DNA of 64,000 nt from Taenia hydatigena (taxonomy: Eukaryota; Platyhelminthes; Cestoda; Cyclophyllidea; Taeniidae): contig JADWOT020000004.1 in assembly GCA_036345935.2 (NCBI GenBank), positions 14,027,467-14,091,466 of the forward strand, read 5' to 3'. The notes below the pieces were generated by a model that was given only the letters and a program-made list of their open reading frames with translations, did no database searches and was not told the DNA's origin. Positions within the stretch are counted from its first letter, which is position 1; each line of letters starts with the position of its first letter. Below, one piece after another: positions 21,226 to 33,100 of this stretch. Both the position numbers and the translations under genes were made by a program.

Positions 21226-21899
21226 TTAGTAGGCGGCAGGATGGCGGTGATGCCAAAGAATCCACCTTAAATTTCGTTTCCGGGCAACTCTCTCCCTCCA
21301 CATCAAGTGCTCATCTTTTCAGTCATTCTTGATGATTAACGAGGAAGGAGCGATGGTTGATGGGATGAAAGGAAGCCCACTGCGGTCTGTTTATGCTGAC
21401 TTGACTTCGATGCATACAAGCAAATGATGAAGGAGGACGAGCACCTAGGTGATGGCACAGCAACTGACTTCTCTTAACAGGGTCACAAGTGGTGCCACTC
21501 CTTGCCTCCGCAACTAATTCACTGACTACTTGTTAACAACCCACCAACAAATATCACTTTTGATAGAAATCTCAACTCACATGATCCCTTCAAATTAATC
21601 AAGTGGCTGAACCCTTCTGCAAGAACTGCCTCATTCTCCATCACCTCACTCAGTGAGGGCTTGCTGCCTTCGTGGTTGCCAAGCTATCGGCGTTCGCGTC
21701 GTCTTTTCGTCAAGCTTTGGTCCCACGCCGCTGACTGTGCAACCGCAAATAATAGTCTACCACAACCTTCCAAAACTGCTCAGAGAAGTCCCAACAATCT
21801 TCAAATGAAATTCAGTAAAGTACTCAAAAGGAAGATTGTTATTTAAGAGCAAGTTCAACAATCAGGCCGATGTTATTGCGCATAGCACTTGCTGTTAAG

Positions 21900-22165
21900 C
21901 CACCCAAATCCTATCGCATCGTCGGTCGGTGATGTCCACGCATACGTGGCAGTAGCAGTAGCTGCAGTCGCAGAAGCGGGACTCCGTGGAGGAGGCGAAG
22001 CATAGAAAGGTTGAACTAGCGCTTCAGTCCATGTAGCCGCATCCATCATCTGTCCATGCGACGTCAAGTACTCCCCAAATCCCCGTCCTTCAGGTACCCA
22101 GAATATTGGCAACAAGTTGTAAGATGGAAATGCCTCCTCTTCTTAACAGCAAAGCACAAATCAAC
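21900..22165 (-). other. Duplicated exon-like segment, copy A
   Basis: On the minus strand, a 22,160-side segment reads EEAFPSYNLLPIFWVPEG and later MMDAATWTEALVQPFYASPP, RSPASA and WTSPTD. The same order of motifs occurs at 22,700-22,945. An acceptor-like TTTGCTGTTAAG precedes it. The family is unknown, and the low-complexity Ala/Thr stretch in the middle differs between the copies. Confidence 0.5.
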
Positions 22166-22538
22166 ACTAACACGAGGGACCACCGCCAGTCTACCCAAGC
22201 AGTATACCGCAACCCCTTCCTCCATTATGCACACTCCCAACGTCGTTCAAGGCACAAACAACCCCACAAACCAATAAAACAGTCACCATTTACCACCTAT
22301 CGCGCTATACAGTGGCAAAAAAATGCACCACGTGAGTAGAAGGACTGATTCCATCGCCCCGAACAACACCTATTCGCCACACTTCCTCATCCAACGACTT
22401 GTTGAAGTGAAGGCCACAGTCTACCAAAAGTGCTCACCCATCCGCCTTTTTCTAACGCCAAGTTAGGCTTTCGCATTAGCGAGGAACCAGAATCCTTCTC
22501 TCCGTGATTACAGCTGGCAAGAATAAAATCCACACCTT

Positions 22539-22991
22539 TCAATGCGTCCAAACTTTCTTACTGGTTAGTTCGACCGCAAATCCAAGTCGTTTCTGATGCA
22601 AAAATTCAACATTGGCCACTTCTCCGGTTGGGCAGCCCAAAAGGGCTGATGAAACTGCTGGTGCTGCGATAGCGATCGTTAGATAAAAGAATGAATGAAT
22701 GAATGTCCCCGCCGGTGATGTCCTGGCACGCGCACCAACACAGGCGGAAGCAGAGCTCTGTGGAGGAGGCAGAGAATAGAACGATTGAGTCGCCGCTTCA
22801 ATCGATGTAGCTGCGTCCACCAACCGTCTGTGCCGTGCAGTATCACAATCCTCCCTTCGCCTTCCAAGCATTCCGAACCATTGCACCTGCAATATTGGAA
22901 AAGAGCTGTAAGACGGAGATGCTTCTCCACCCCCTTTCCCAGCGCAAAGCACAGACCAGCAAAGCCACACCCTACCTTCATGCCAACACAA
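22539..22991 (-). other. Duplicated exon-like segment, copy B, in a 150-codon ORF
   Basis: The minus-strand ORF carries EASPSYSSFPI, LVDAATSIEAATQSFYSLPP and QSSASA, aligning with copy A at 21,900-22,165. DNA identity is visible over about 230 bp, for example the shared GTGGAGGAGGC and TGTAGC-GC-TCC blocks. The C-terminal half (CPTGEVANVEFLHQKRLGFA) has no counterpart in copy A. This could be two exons of one minus-strand gene that grew by exon duplication. Function is unknown. Confidence 0.45.
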
Positions 22992-23625
22992 GCGACCACC
23001 TCCAATCCATCCATGCAGTGCACCACAGCCACAGTGCGCGCCCGCCTCGTCGATAAAGCATTAGTCTGACAGCGAAATCGAAGTCGTCCCGCCCCCTCAC
23101 CTTAAATTCCCCCACCCCACCTTCCCAACCTTTCTTCGCTTACTTCCTCCCCCTCCTCCTCTTCACAACTACCTACTTGTGCCTTTTCAACCCATTCGCA
23201 TTCTCAAGGCTTTGTCGCAGTCAACAACAATTTAACTGCCCACCCACACCGCATAGTCAGGAAAACGTGGATGTGGAGAAAGAGGACGAGGATGAGGAGG
23301 AGGAGCGTGTGTAGATAACCACAAAACCATACCTCTGTGAGCCGACATAGATAGAGAGAGAGATGAGGATCACCCCTAACACCAACATCAACACGAACAA
23401 CACAAAACCTGCAACTCATCTGGCATAGCCACCTCCTTATCCTCCTCCTCCCTCAGAAGTGGGTACGTGCGTGTCTAACTCAAGTTTCTACACCGTCAGT
23501 TGTTACACCAAGTAAAGACTGCATTTAGCGGTCCACTTCATTGTTTCATCATCCTCATCATCATCGCCATCTAATCGTAGACCTCGTCTCCGCTGCACTG
23601 CCACCATTGCATACGGTTTTAAAAA

Positions 23626-23830
23626 GTGCGAAAACACGAACAAAATTGCCTGATGATTGCACAAACATCAACCGGATCTGGGACAGTGGACAAGTTCGCG
23701 AAAAGAAGAGCAAGAATGCACGAGGAAAGAGAAGCGACAGAAGTGACAGGGGATGAAAAAGAAGGCTTACTCCTGCAACGCAAAACAATAAACCGAGAAT
23801 TTAAATCCGCAACAAGTAGGATTATCACTT
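23626..23830 (+). other. Possible exon, unknown protein
   Basis: An open frame with balanced charged composition includes TVDKFAKRRARMHEEREAT and TINREFKSATSR. A donor-like GTAGGA near 23,815 and an acceptor-like TTCTTCTTTAG at about 23,851 are close together, and the frame does not join cleanly. Weak support only. Confidence 0.25.
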
Positions 23831-24099
23831 TGCCATGACTTCTTCTTTAGGAAAAACAAGATGAGGTGAACGCCCACTTAAGAGTAAGAATTACATATCC
23901 CCTCCCTCAGACAGTCGCAAAAGTTAGGTCAGAGCTCCTCAACGCACAACAAACTCAGTCGTTGACAGCGCCTCCGTGGTGCATTGATAAATACACCTCA
24001 GCAATGACAACAACAACTTGTCACTCTCGCCATTTCCACTTGTTCATACTACTGCAGCAAAAACAACAGGTCAAATGATGGACAAAGGCGGGTCGATTG

Positions 24100-27000
24100 C
24101 TTCACTTCAGCACACAAAAAGCCAAAGTGACAAGTGACACCGCCCGTGCACATTTCAACAGTAACTGGCTTGCTTCAATGAACAACACAAGCACGAGCGC
24201 AGGCACACGCTAGCTTACCCGAGGTAAAGACACTTCCAGTGGAAAAAAGCAGAAAGAAGGAGTGGAAAGTGATCACACGCTGCTTCAGCACTCGCTGCAA
24301 CATCGGTCTGCAGCAGCTGACAGTGAGTGCGGGCTCTAAGCTGAAAGCAATCGTTTGGACTAAGGTCAGTGAATATACCACACACTATGGCTAAGAACAT
24401 TGACCCACATTGATGGATCTATTTAGCGGCGTCCTCAAATGACTGGCTTGCACGGAATGTGGCTCACTAGGGGTAGGCGTAAGCTCCAGTTAAATTGACA
24501 ACACACGCACACAGTGCTTGCCATCACCACTGCAAACACATTCTCATGCCCACCTGAGACAGCAGAGATGGAGATTACAAGGTAGAACCATGGCATCGGC
24601 TATTGGATAACAATCATCCAAAATGACTAGTGACAGGTCCATTAACCAATCTGAAACCTAGATAGCTTCAGCTTTGCCTAGCCATTCAAGACTCTGGCCT
24701 TACCAGTGCGATGCTACTCACTAATGGGTGGACAATATTCCGGATTTTGTCTTCTCTCTTTGCAGTGTGTATGCTTATCCTCTGGAATTGGATCACCGAT
24801 GGCTAATAGCTGTGTGTTGCTGAGACCCAAGTCCTGCTTTTTGTCTTCCAGTGGGAAGAGGGAACGGAACGCCATTAATAGAGACTTCTGTGAGGAAGGC
24901 ATGCTTATCTAGAGCCGAAAGGATCCACACTCACGTACTGACTTCCAGTTCAACACATGTAATGGTCAATGCTTAAGGCTAATGCGATGAGTAGGGGTCT
25001 CAAATGTTCATTTCTCGGTTACCATTTCTTATTGTAAGTTGAGACACGAGGAGTTGTGGACTCCATTATGCTCAGCTTTCATTTCAATTTTTCGACCTCT
25101 GCAAATCTTGCATCACTGATTTGTGAATGCTGATGGGAAGTTCTTAGCAAACTTTTTATGCAATAGTGACTATCCTCTGTCAACTGAACTAAAGCATACT
25201 CATAGCCTTCATGTGTTGTACCATTTGTCAAAAGTGTTTTGACACAGTCACAATTTTTAATGAGGATTCAATTGAACGGCAAACCGCGGCCTTTTGCTAG
25301 TTGTTCCTGGCATTACAAGCGAGAAGACCAAATTAAATGTTTTTTTTTGAATTTTTGAAGAATTTGAAGCTGCGCTACTGAAGGCCTTAACTCTGCACAT
25401 CTCTCGGTTTTGGAATTAGGCCATGCTTTGATGAAAGAATAAATGATGCCTTGAAATAATGTGGGGGAAAACCCCAATGTCACCAAGTAGGCAACTATTT
25501 TGAGGACCCGAAGTTATGCCGATGCGAGATTGGTCTCCACCATCAGACAATGCGTGGCACCATGAACTGTATCCGAGGCTAATTTTCCGTGCTCCAAACA
25601 ATCAGACCTCAGTGTTCTCGCATGACCAGGTCAGTAGGATGGAATGTTATTCAAGCAGACGCGGCTGCACATGTTGGTTCACCAATTGTTCCATTTGCGT
25701 CACATCTGTGGCAGTCGACTTTGAGGAAGATGTTAAATCAGTTCGTGTTGCCTTATTTTGAGTCCATCCACTGTAAGCAAGAAGGAGCTTCAGATGTGTA
25801 GGCATCACAGTTCATGTGGTTCTTACGAAGGGACACAGAAAGCAGACGCAGCCAATGACAACAAAGATCCCAAAGTGTAACTTTCGGCTTTATCTAGGCT
25901 AAGTCAGCCTAACTGATCTTTCCAACTAGTTTATTTGTTTGAAATGAACTGAGCTGTATGAAAAATAATTAGCCGTCGACTAGTTAGCCAGAGAACAATG
26001 TAGCTAATGCCAAGCAGACCTTCCTCTGACCGGTGTGCAGACATGACTTTACAGGCACATTCAAACATTTCCCACTCTCTGCAGCGTAACTGTGAAAGCT
26101 CAAGCCACTACCGTATGTCATCCACAGCGCATGCAGTAAAGGGTTGTCTGTGGGCATTTGTGCAATGCACCTGACACTGACTTGCTGCAATCACTCGAAT
26201 TTGTGCTTGAAGTGGGATTGAAGCTGTAAAAGCTCTGGAGAACACTTGCCTAATAATTGTGACAGACTGAGTGATTGAATGAGCACTTGATGTTGATGAA
26301 ATGATAAATGACGCACTCATGTATGATTCCACTGCAATGCAAGTCTAGTTTTCATTCATAATGGTGTAATAATTGTGGCAACATAGCTACGTCTCTGTGT
26401 CGTAATGATTTCAAATCCAGCATTTGGATGAGACACTTGACGCTTTGGTTACTCTGCCTCACACTGAAAGACGTCTCCTCTAACTCCATGCTCGTCTCAG
26501 CATCATGGCATCTACTTTCCGATCTTCACAAGAACCCGGATTATCGTGTCAAAAGCATCATTAGACACCGTCATATACTCTACAAAGAACTAAATGGAGC
26601 CTGCAACATCTTACCCCGCAGTCACGAGTGCGCCGATTGGCTCACTCCTCTGAGCCTTTTCATTTAGTCGTACGGTCCCATCGACAGGCGCTTTTCAATT
26701 TATCGAAAATTCACAGGTTCTAGTAGCATTGAGGCTAATGCACGATACTCTAGTCGTTTTGATAACTAGGCCGAATTTGATGCGGCATACCGGAATCGCG
26801 AAACTGTGGAGAGATATCGCTGATGGGAAGTTCCGTAGGATTCATCTGTTATAGACTTCCTTTGCCCACTTCCCGCGGCTTTTGGCATCGCGAGAAAGCA
26901 ACATATCGGTTCCTGCTTCTTCCCCTATCCGCTGATTCAGAAGCTTCTTTAGTTTAGCGTTTTCAATGGTGTTGAGGTGAATGGGCATCAGCAAATCATG

Positions 27001-27160
27001 CAAAAGCTTACAAACTAATATGTCACAATTTGGAACATTATGACGCACCGTGCTACCTAAATCTGGTGTGTTTGTCTCGGTTCATATCGTCTCCTTTCCC
27101 TACACTTTCGTCCAAATTGTTCAAGTGACCACTTGTGGCAGTTCCATTGCTAAATAAGCA
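24100..27160. other. No recognisable gene
   Basis: ORFs of 60-90 codons occur at 24,706-24,912, 25,516-25,801, 25,984-26,332 (minus) and 26,428-26,667. The minus-strand pair at 25,984-26,332 reads like an ordinary protein, including YGSGLSFHSYAAESGKC. I cannot place it in a family or support splice borders. Confidence 0.4.
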
Positions 27161-27469
27161 CTAGTCTGTTGCCAGGTGGAAACCCCAACTCTTTCCGTCG
27201 CCTGTGTCACACTACGCTACCACCCCATCTTCGCGTAAAAGCGGTGGTGGTAGTAACTCGGCTACTCCTTCCCTTTGTTCCGCAGCCACAATTGCAATCA
27301 AAACTTGTAGCTGTTCTTGCCACTGTTGGTGCAGACGGACGACTACCCAGGTACTGGGGACGACATCCCTGTGTGGGTGCAATTTCTCAATTTCCTCCAT
27401 ATCCACCCGTCTTCCCATCCATTCGACTTTTATGAATGCTTTTATCTCCACCTCAGTTCATGAGAATAG

Positions 27470-27720
27470 TTGAGCCGGAGAGTAGTGATCAGGTTATCCT
27501 TTGCAACTGCTCTAAGGGTAATTGGGAAGAGAATGGGAGCAAATCTTCTGAAGTGTCCCACAGCATTGATCAACAATAGGAGCAACTGGGTTGGCGTGTT
27601 TAGGGTGTCGTGCCGCATTTCGCAACACCCACAAGGCTATTTAAAATGCCATTTCAAATACTTACATGTTTCACACAATGACAGCAAGTTGAAAGACTGC
27701 AATTTCTGCATTTGAGGGAA
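27470..27720 (+). pseudogene. Possible galectin-like domain relic
   Basis: In one frame, QVILCNCSKGNWEENG resembles the galectin core strand with an Asn-x-x-x-Gly-x-Trp-x-x-Glu arrangement. In the ORF frame, VFRVSCRI, then GYLKCHFKYLHVSHND and KLKDCNFCI, then a stop and Gly, follow the spacing of the later galectin strands (FxHR to the terminal VxG). The two halves are in different frames. Key residues such as His-x-Asn-x-Arg are not clear. Galectins bind beta-galactosides; this copy would not. The call rests on spacing and could be chance. Confidence 0.3.
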
Positions 27721-28001
27721 ATTGGAAACCAATATAAGTGTTAGTCACAAATTCATCCGTAAGAAGTCTCAGCAGTTAGATAAGCACTTTGTTTCAGGTG
27801 TAGAGTTATGCGGGCAGTAAACTGCAAGCATCATCGCTAGTTCTTGCATCCAACTTGCGACTGACACTGATGGGATTAAAGAGGTGCATTGCAGTGTACT
27901 TAAATATGAAACTAGGTTTTACAGTTTCCGTTTTAGTTGACTGCACAAAAGCGTGCAAAAATCCATTTTGAGAGGCTCAAATAGAGTTGCGTTTTGATCA
28001 G

Positions 28002-28114
28002 GATAGCCAAAATTGAGTACCATGACGGTGACGGGAGATTCATAAGAGTATCATGGCAGGATGGTCTACATGACACCATAGTATTACCTGCAACACGTAA
28101 CGTGGAACGTATAG
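28002..28114 (+). other. Possible exon, unknown protein
   Basis: The segment lies between an acceptor-like GCGTTTTGATCAG and a donor-like GTATAG|GTAATT. It reads openly, including AKIEYHDGDGRFIRVSWQDG and TIVLPATRNVERI. Composition is protein-like, but no family is recognised. No neighbouring exon could be identified. Confidence 0.3.
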
Positions 28115-28249
28115 GTAATTGGCTCTGGGCAGCAAAGGATGGACTGTCAACAGATCTCATACGGCAATTTTTTAAATTCTTGATAAGGCGTTTTGCTCAA
28201 TTCGCTAATCATGGAATAGTGCGTAAGGAGGTAAAATTGAAATAGAAAT

Positions 28250-31200
28250 TTGGAATAAATTGAGGTAAACATACTAAAAGAATGCAAATTGATAAAAGGT
28301 AAGAAAAAAAACTTAGATGTTGCCGAAATTTGATTTCAAATGCATAAATATTTAGGCCATCAAGCCTACGCAGGATTCGGGTTCAGTACGAAAATAGGTT
28401 TGGCGATTTTTTCATCAGATGTGGACAACAAATGCTCTCAAGGCATAGTCCTGTTTCGAGTAAAATTTTTACTATAAAAAGTGCAAGCTTCAAAAAGTTA
28501 TGCTTGTAGCTTTCTAATGCTTCTCATTTAAAATAAATGCAAGTTGTCAGCTGCAAGAATTCATTGCCACTGCGCAGAGAAGCTTATGGTGGATTACATT
28601 CAAATAAAACAAAAATACAAATAGAGACATCGAAACATAACATTAGCGGATGTCTAAATTTTTGAACTTAATTTGATTAGGTTGCAGTAATTAAAATAAT
28701 GCATAAGATAGGGAATCAAATAAATTGCCCATGTTTGAAGAGTTTGCCGAAGGATTATCGACGGCAAGGTGTGTTTAGAATAAGGATTGTTATTGCCAAT
28801 GGGTGCATCCATGTGAAGTTTTTACCCAGTGCAGGTTATTGGAGTGGAAGACGTTGATTTGCAGAAGTAATGTTTCGCAACGATACCCATACTTTTACAG
28901 GCATTCGCATGCTCATCATACAGACAGTCGCCAACCACGTGGATGATTAAGTGGTTAGCCAGTTGATGGCTCTGGTTTAAAAAATACGGCATTTTACACA
29001 GGTTAGCATTGTTCCAATATCTTTATGTCGGCCATTGATTGTAAGAAATAAGACAATCTCAAGAAGTCTTTGTCTCAGGCCTATCGAATATTGAGCTTTT
29101 AGGCATTTCTGCCTTGTGTGGCTGAATATTCGGAGTCCGGGTTTACGAGTCTATAACTATGAACTGTACACAGCACAAAATGAAGTGCTGCGAATGATTA
29201 GCTGCGATTATAAAACTAAGCCAAAATCAAAAAGGGGATCCTAATGATGCGATATCGGTTGGGGGTAAATGTGTTCTGGTCCAACTTTACTAGGCAGAGC
29301 AATGCAGACGCTACTTTTGAAGCAATTTCGAAGCAGCAGCGTTTTAAATTTTGTGAGGTAATTTTGAATTAATCACGCTTGTTTCTAAATGCTAAGTATT
29401 CTTGTTATGAAAATGACTTAACAGAAAAGAAACTTGGGTGATTTATGAGGCAACAAAACTCAAAAATGTTTTTGGGGACCGAAGTAAGGAAACTATCATA
29501 AAGCAAACGAGGAGGGCTTCAAATGTACAAGTAGGAGTTTCCAAATAGTCCCTTCAAAGGTTATCACGTGCACTTAGGTGAACGCGCACACGTAAGCTAG
29601 CTATGCAGCACTCTGATCGACCGCAAACTCATCTACCTAAGTGGACATTTTATGTCATTTCTTGATCGAACTGTTAATGCTAAAGACAGCCGAGACAGTA
29701 GTGAGGGTATCCTAACTCATATAGCGCATTGCATCTAAGGTCTAAGCATCCTATAGACGCAAAATTATTATCAGTCATGAGTGAATAAGTTGGCATTTCT
29801 GCACTTCCGCATAACCCAATTTTTAGATCATTCTACTAAGAAGCATATTTACGCTAGGGTCCGCATTTCTTCCTCTGGTATTAATGCATTAGGCCAAAAA
29901 CTAAGATGACGAAGGGCATGCAAATCGGTATTTGCCTATCGTGTAAAGAGGTTCTGTGCTGAGTGAGCATCTTCATTTGGTTTTATGGTGATCGTGGAGG
30001 CCATCGTAAATGGAATACATGTGTAAGCATTTGAAAATGTTGCGAATCCATATTAAAAGACCAAGCTGTTGGTGTTGATTTGGGAACATGCACAGCGATC
30101 ATTTTATTAGAGGATGGCATTCAATGACAACCGGTAACAATTCGTTAAACAAGTTTATGCAAATCTTAACGTTTTTTGCCTTTGGTACGCAATTCTCAAA
30201 CTCAATTGCTTTTATTATCTGTTGTGTGCTACTAGATTCTTAGTTATCCACAAACGATATCTGCGGCAGTGTCGCTTAAATATTAAAACGAGCGATAAAA
30301 GAGATGGCTTGCTATAAGCAAATAATAAATTGAAACAAATTCGTTGGCATAAGTTCATACTTGTTGTTGATTCATTTTGTCACATTAGCAGTTAAACTGC
30401 TGCTAGAAGTTGGGTCTAAGCGCAAGCCTATATTTAAGGAGTCTGGGAGCAAGGTAAACGAAGTCGAGGAGAATTGTCAGCGATGGCGGTCCCCTTTGCC
30501 TATAACACTTAACTGGCTGGAGACTTTAGTTGGTTAATTGTGTGCTTAAAGTGCATAAAGGTCTTATGTGAGCCAATCGAACTAGTATGCATTAGCTTAT
30601 TAGGGATTGTCCTCGAAATCAAAGCACCCATATTTCTGGAGGTACAGACATTCTCATTTAAACGAAGGCTTAGCCACAAGTTTTTACTCCTAAGCTAATT
30701 TGGATGTGTGCGCTATATCATGATGTTATCTGCTTTATGAAAGCAAAAAATGCTTGCTAGTCCCCAAAGTTCAAGAGTAATGGCTTGTTTTTAAATGAGC
30801 TATTACTCTTAATCAGAACAAAACTAAGAAGGACAAAAGCTTTCATGGGGTAAAGGTGTGTTGACATTAATTGAAGTAATCCAGAGTATTTTTATTAAGA
30901 AATCAGGTACGTTTATTAGCTAAGTTTGTTACGGAAACTTATTTTAGCCTTCATGGCATTTATATCAAAGCAATGGGCTTGAACAATCTGTTTCTAGATT
31001 TTACATCCAACGCGCACGTATCCGTTTCAAGCATTTCAGTTTAAACAAGCACTTGCCTGATTCCCTAATATTTTTTGAAAAAAAGTGAAAGGCCGCTAAC
31101 CAATTTGCAAATAAAAAGTGAGCAAGGCTTTGATTGTTTGAAACTCAATTCAATTTTGCGTCTATTCAGGCTCAGTGCCGACATCCATGAGTGTTGATGG

Positions 31201-31900
31201 TGCATTCAGCCAAAAAAAACCATTTAAGGAGCCATAGATTTGCGAGCAGCCGTGTCCAACTGGATATTAAAGAAAGTTGGGCAGCAATAGCAAGAGGTAC
31301 CTAATCAATCAGTATTGCTAATTTTGGTAGTGTTCTGCGAGTTATCATTTACGTTCAACGCTTAAATAACTTAGTTTAATGTGCCCACCCGCATGGCGAC
31401 TGGTAGTTCCACTAGCGAGTCTTATCAAATAATCGGGCAATTTTTTGTATTTGGCATGGTTTTTGTTAATTTCGAGTAGATAAATGCCTAATTGAGATTA
31501 CTTTCTGGATTACTGCTGAGACGGTTGTAGTGATTTTATTGAATTGAATTTGCTTACTAATTGCTTTACCAGCGAATTGTCATCACTCATATCAACAATG
31601 TAACTCCGTGACCTCTGATTAGAAGTCCAACGAAAAACAGGCACATGCCTAAGTACTTTGGTTCGGCCGCGAGTCGTTTCGATTTGTTAACCCATTTCAA
31701 TGTTTGCAGGTACTTGCGCGTATAAAAGGTTTAAAGTCTACACATGTGACCCCTCATCATAAACTTAGGCATAATATACAGCTTTAGCAAACACAGGTTT
31801 TCACTATTCAATATTTTCGTTGGACTTTCACCCAAACGCAAAGTTAAATAAATGTCAAATTCGATGAGATTTCACTTTCTTCATTTCGCTTGAATCCTAC
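28250..31900. other. AT-rich intergenic stretch
   Basis: About 3.6 kb has almost no open frame above 60 codons on either strand and no visible repeat. The one motif of note is a short HSP70-like reading at 30,061-30,120, described under findings. Otherwise I see nothing here. Confidence 0.6.
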
Positions 31901-32999
31901 GCTAATCTTCAAGCGCAACCACAATAAAAATGCTTTGCAAATAAAAAAATGAATGTGGAATCAAGAACGCTAGATAATGCACCACATGCAGTTCCAAAGT
32001 TTCAACTAACATTTCCTGAATTACTGCTTTACTCGAGTATGGATGAAGTCGCAAGCTCCAATACAAATCCTCACAACTAAGTTTTGGCATACAGTAAAAG
32101 AGGCATTTCCTCTTAGTGCCCTATGCGCATGATAAATATCTTAGAATCCAGAACTTTTTAGCGTTAGCGCATTGGTCGCTGATGTCGCACAAATCCAAAA
32201 TGTGATTTTGATAGACTTTCTAACGAGTGTCAAATTGATACAATCCTAAGTTGTCCATAAATTTGTCAACCAAAGTCTCCCCTGTCAAGCCTTGGCGCGG
32301 TTGGCCAAAGTGAGCCGCTCTCATTTATCCCAACGTATTCCCCATTTAATAACGCGATTTATCTGCCATAATCTTTCACTGAGGTTCTACTTTTCATGGT
32401 TGCAACGATTATACGATGGTTTATGTAATGGAATAGAGTAATACATAATTTGCACTACTTTACCATCAAAATCTGCTGTCATTTACATCGAATACGTACT
32501 GTTTGGTAATTTCAAGAAAATTAAATGCCTCTTATGCACCAAAAATAAAAATGATGCTAATAGTAACATCAGCTCCCATTTATTGTCTAATTTTCCTTTT
32601 GATAGAGCCGGTTAAAGCCAGTAAGATGTCTGGATGTTCCTGACAATTTTGGTCAAGATAAATCCTTTAAAAAATTCCCAGAGGAATTGCGAGCTTTTTA
32701 AAGTGTATAACTTTTAACTGGTGCAAGCCAACAAAAGGGCCGAACATCTCACTTCGGACTTTGTTGTTATTTCCATCCTGTTGGATTATCCAGATACTAA
32801 AACGGGTGACAGGGATAACCTATTGTAAAGTCTACTCAGCCACAGGTCTACCACAAATCACTTACTTTTATCAACCTGCTGAAGTGAATAGCGCGATGCC
32901 AATAAAAGTGGTGGTGGTGATGAGGTTATTTGAAGCAGTGGATTTGTTGCATAATTGCATTGATATTGGTGCTTAGTGGAACGTTGATGCTTACAATGC

Positions 33000-33100
33000 A
33001 TCGATAAACGCATGGACAAGTGCATTTTGCATTGTGCTTAGCGCTGATGCTTGAACAATGAGGATGGAGGGAGTGCAGATGATATCAGTCTGTAGGAATG
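33000..33100 (+). repeat. Short dispersed repeat, copy 1
   Basis: The block from ACAAGTGCATTTTGCATTG through GAGGATGGAGGGAGTGCAGA aligns with the reverse complement of about 35,735-35,835. The tract to the right (33,150-33,380) is purine-rich and also resembles the partner's flank loosely. Confidence 0.55.
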
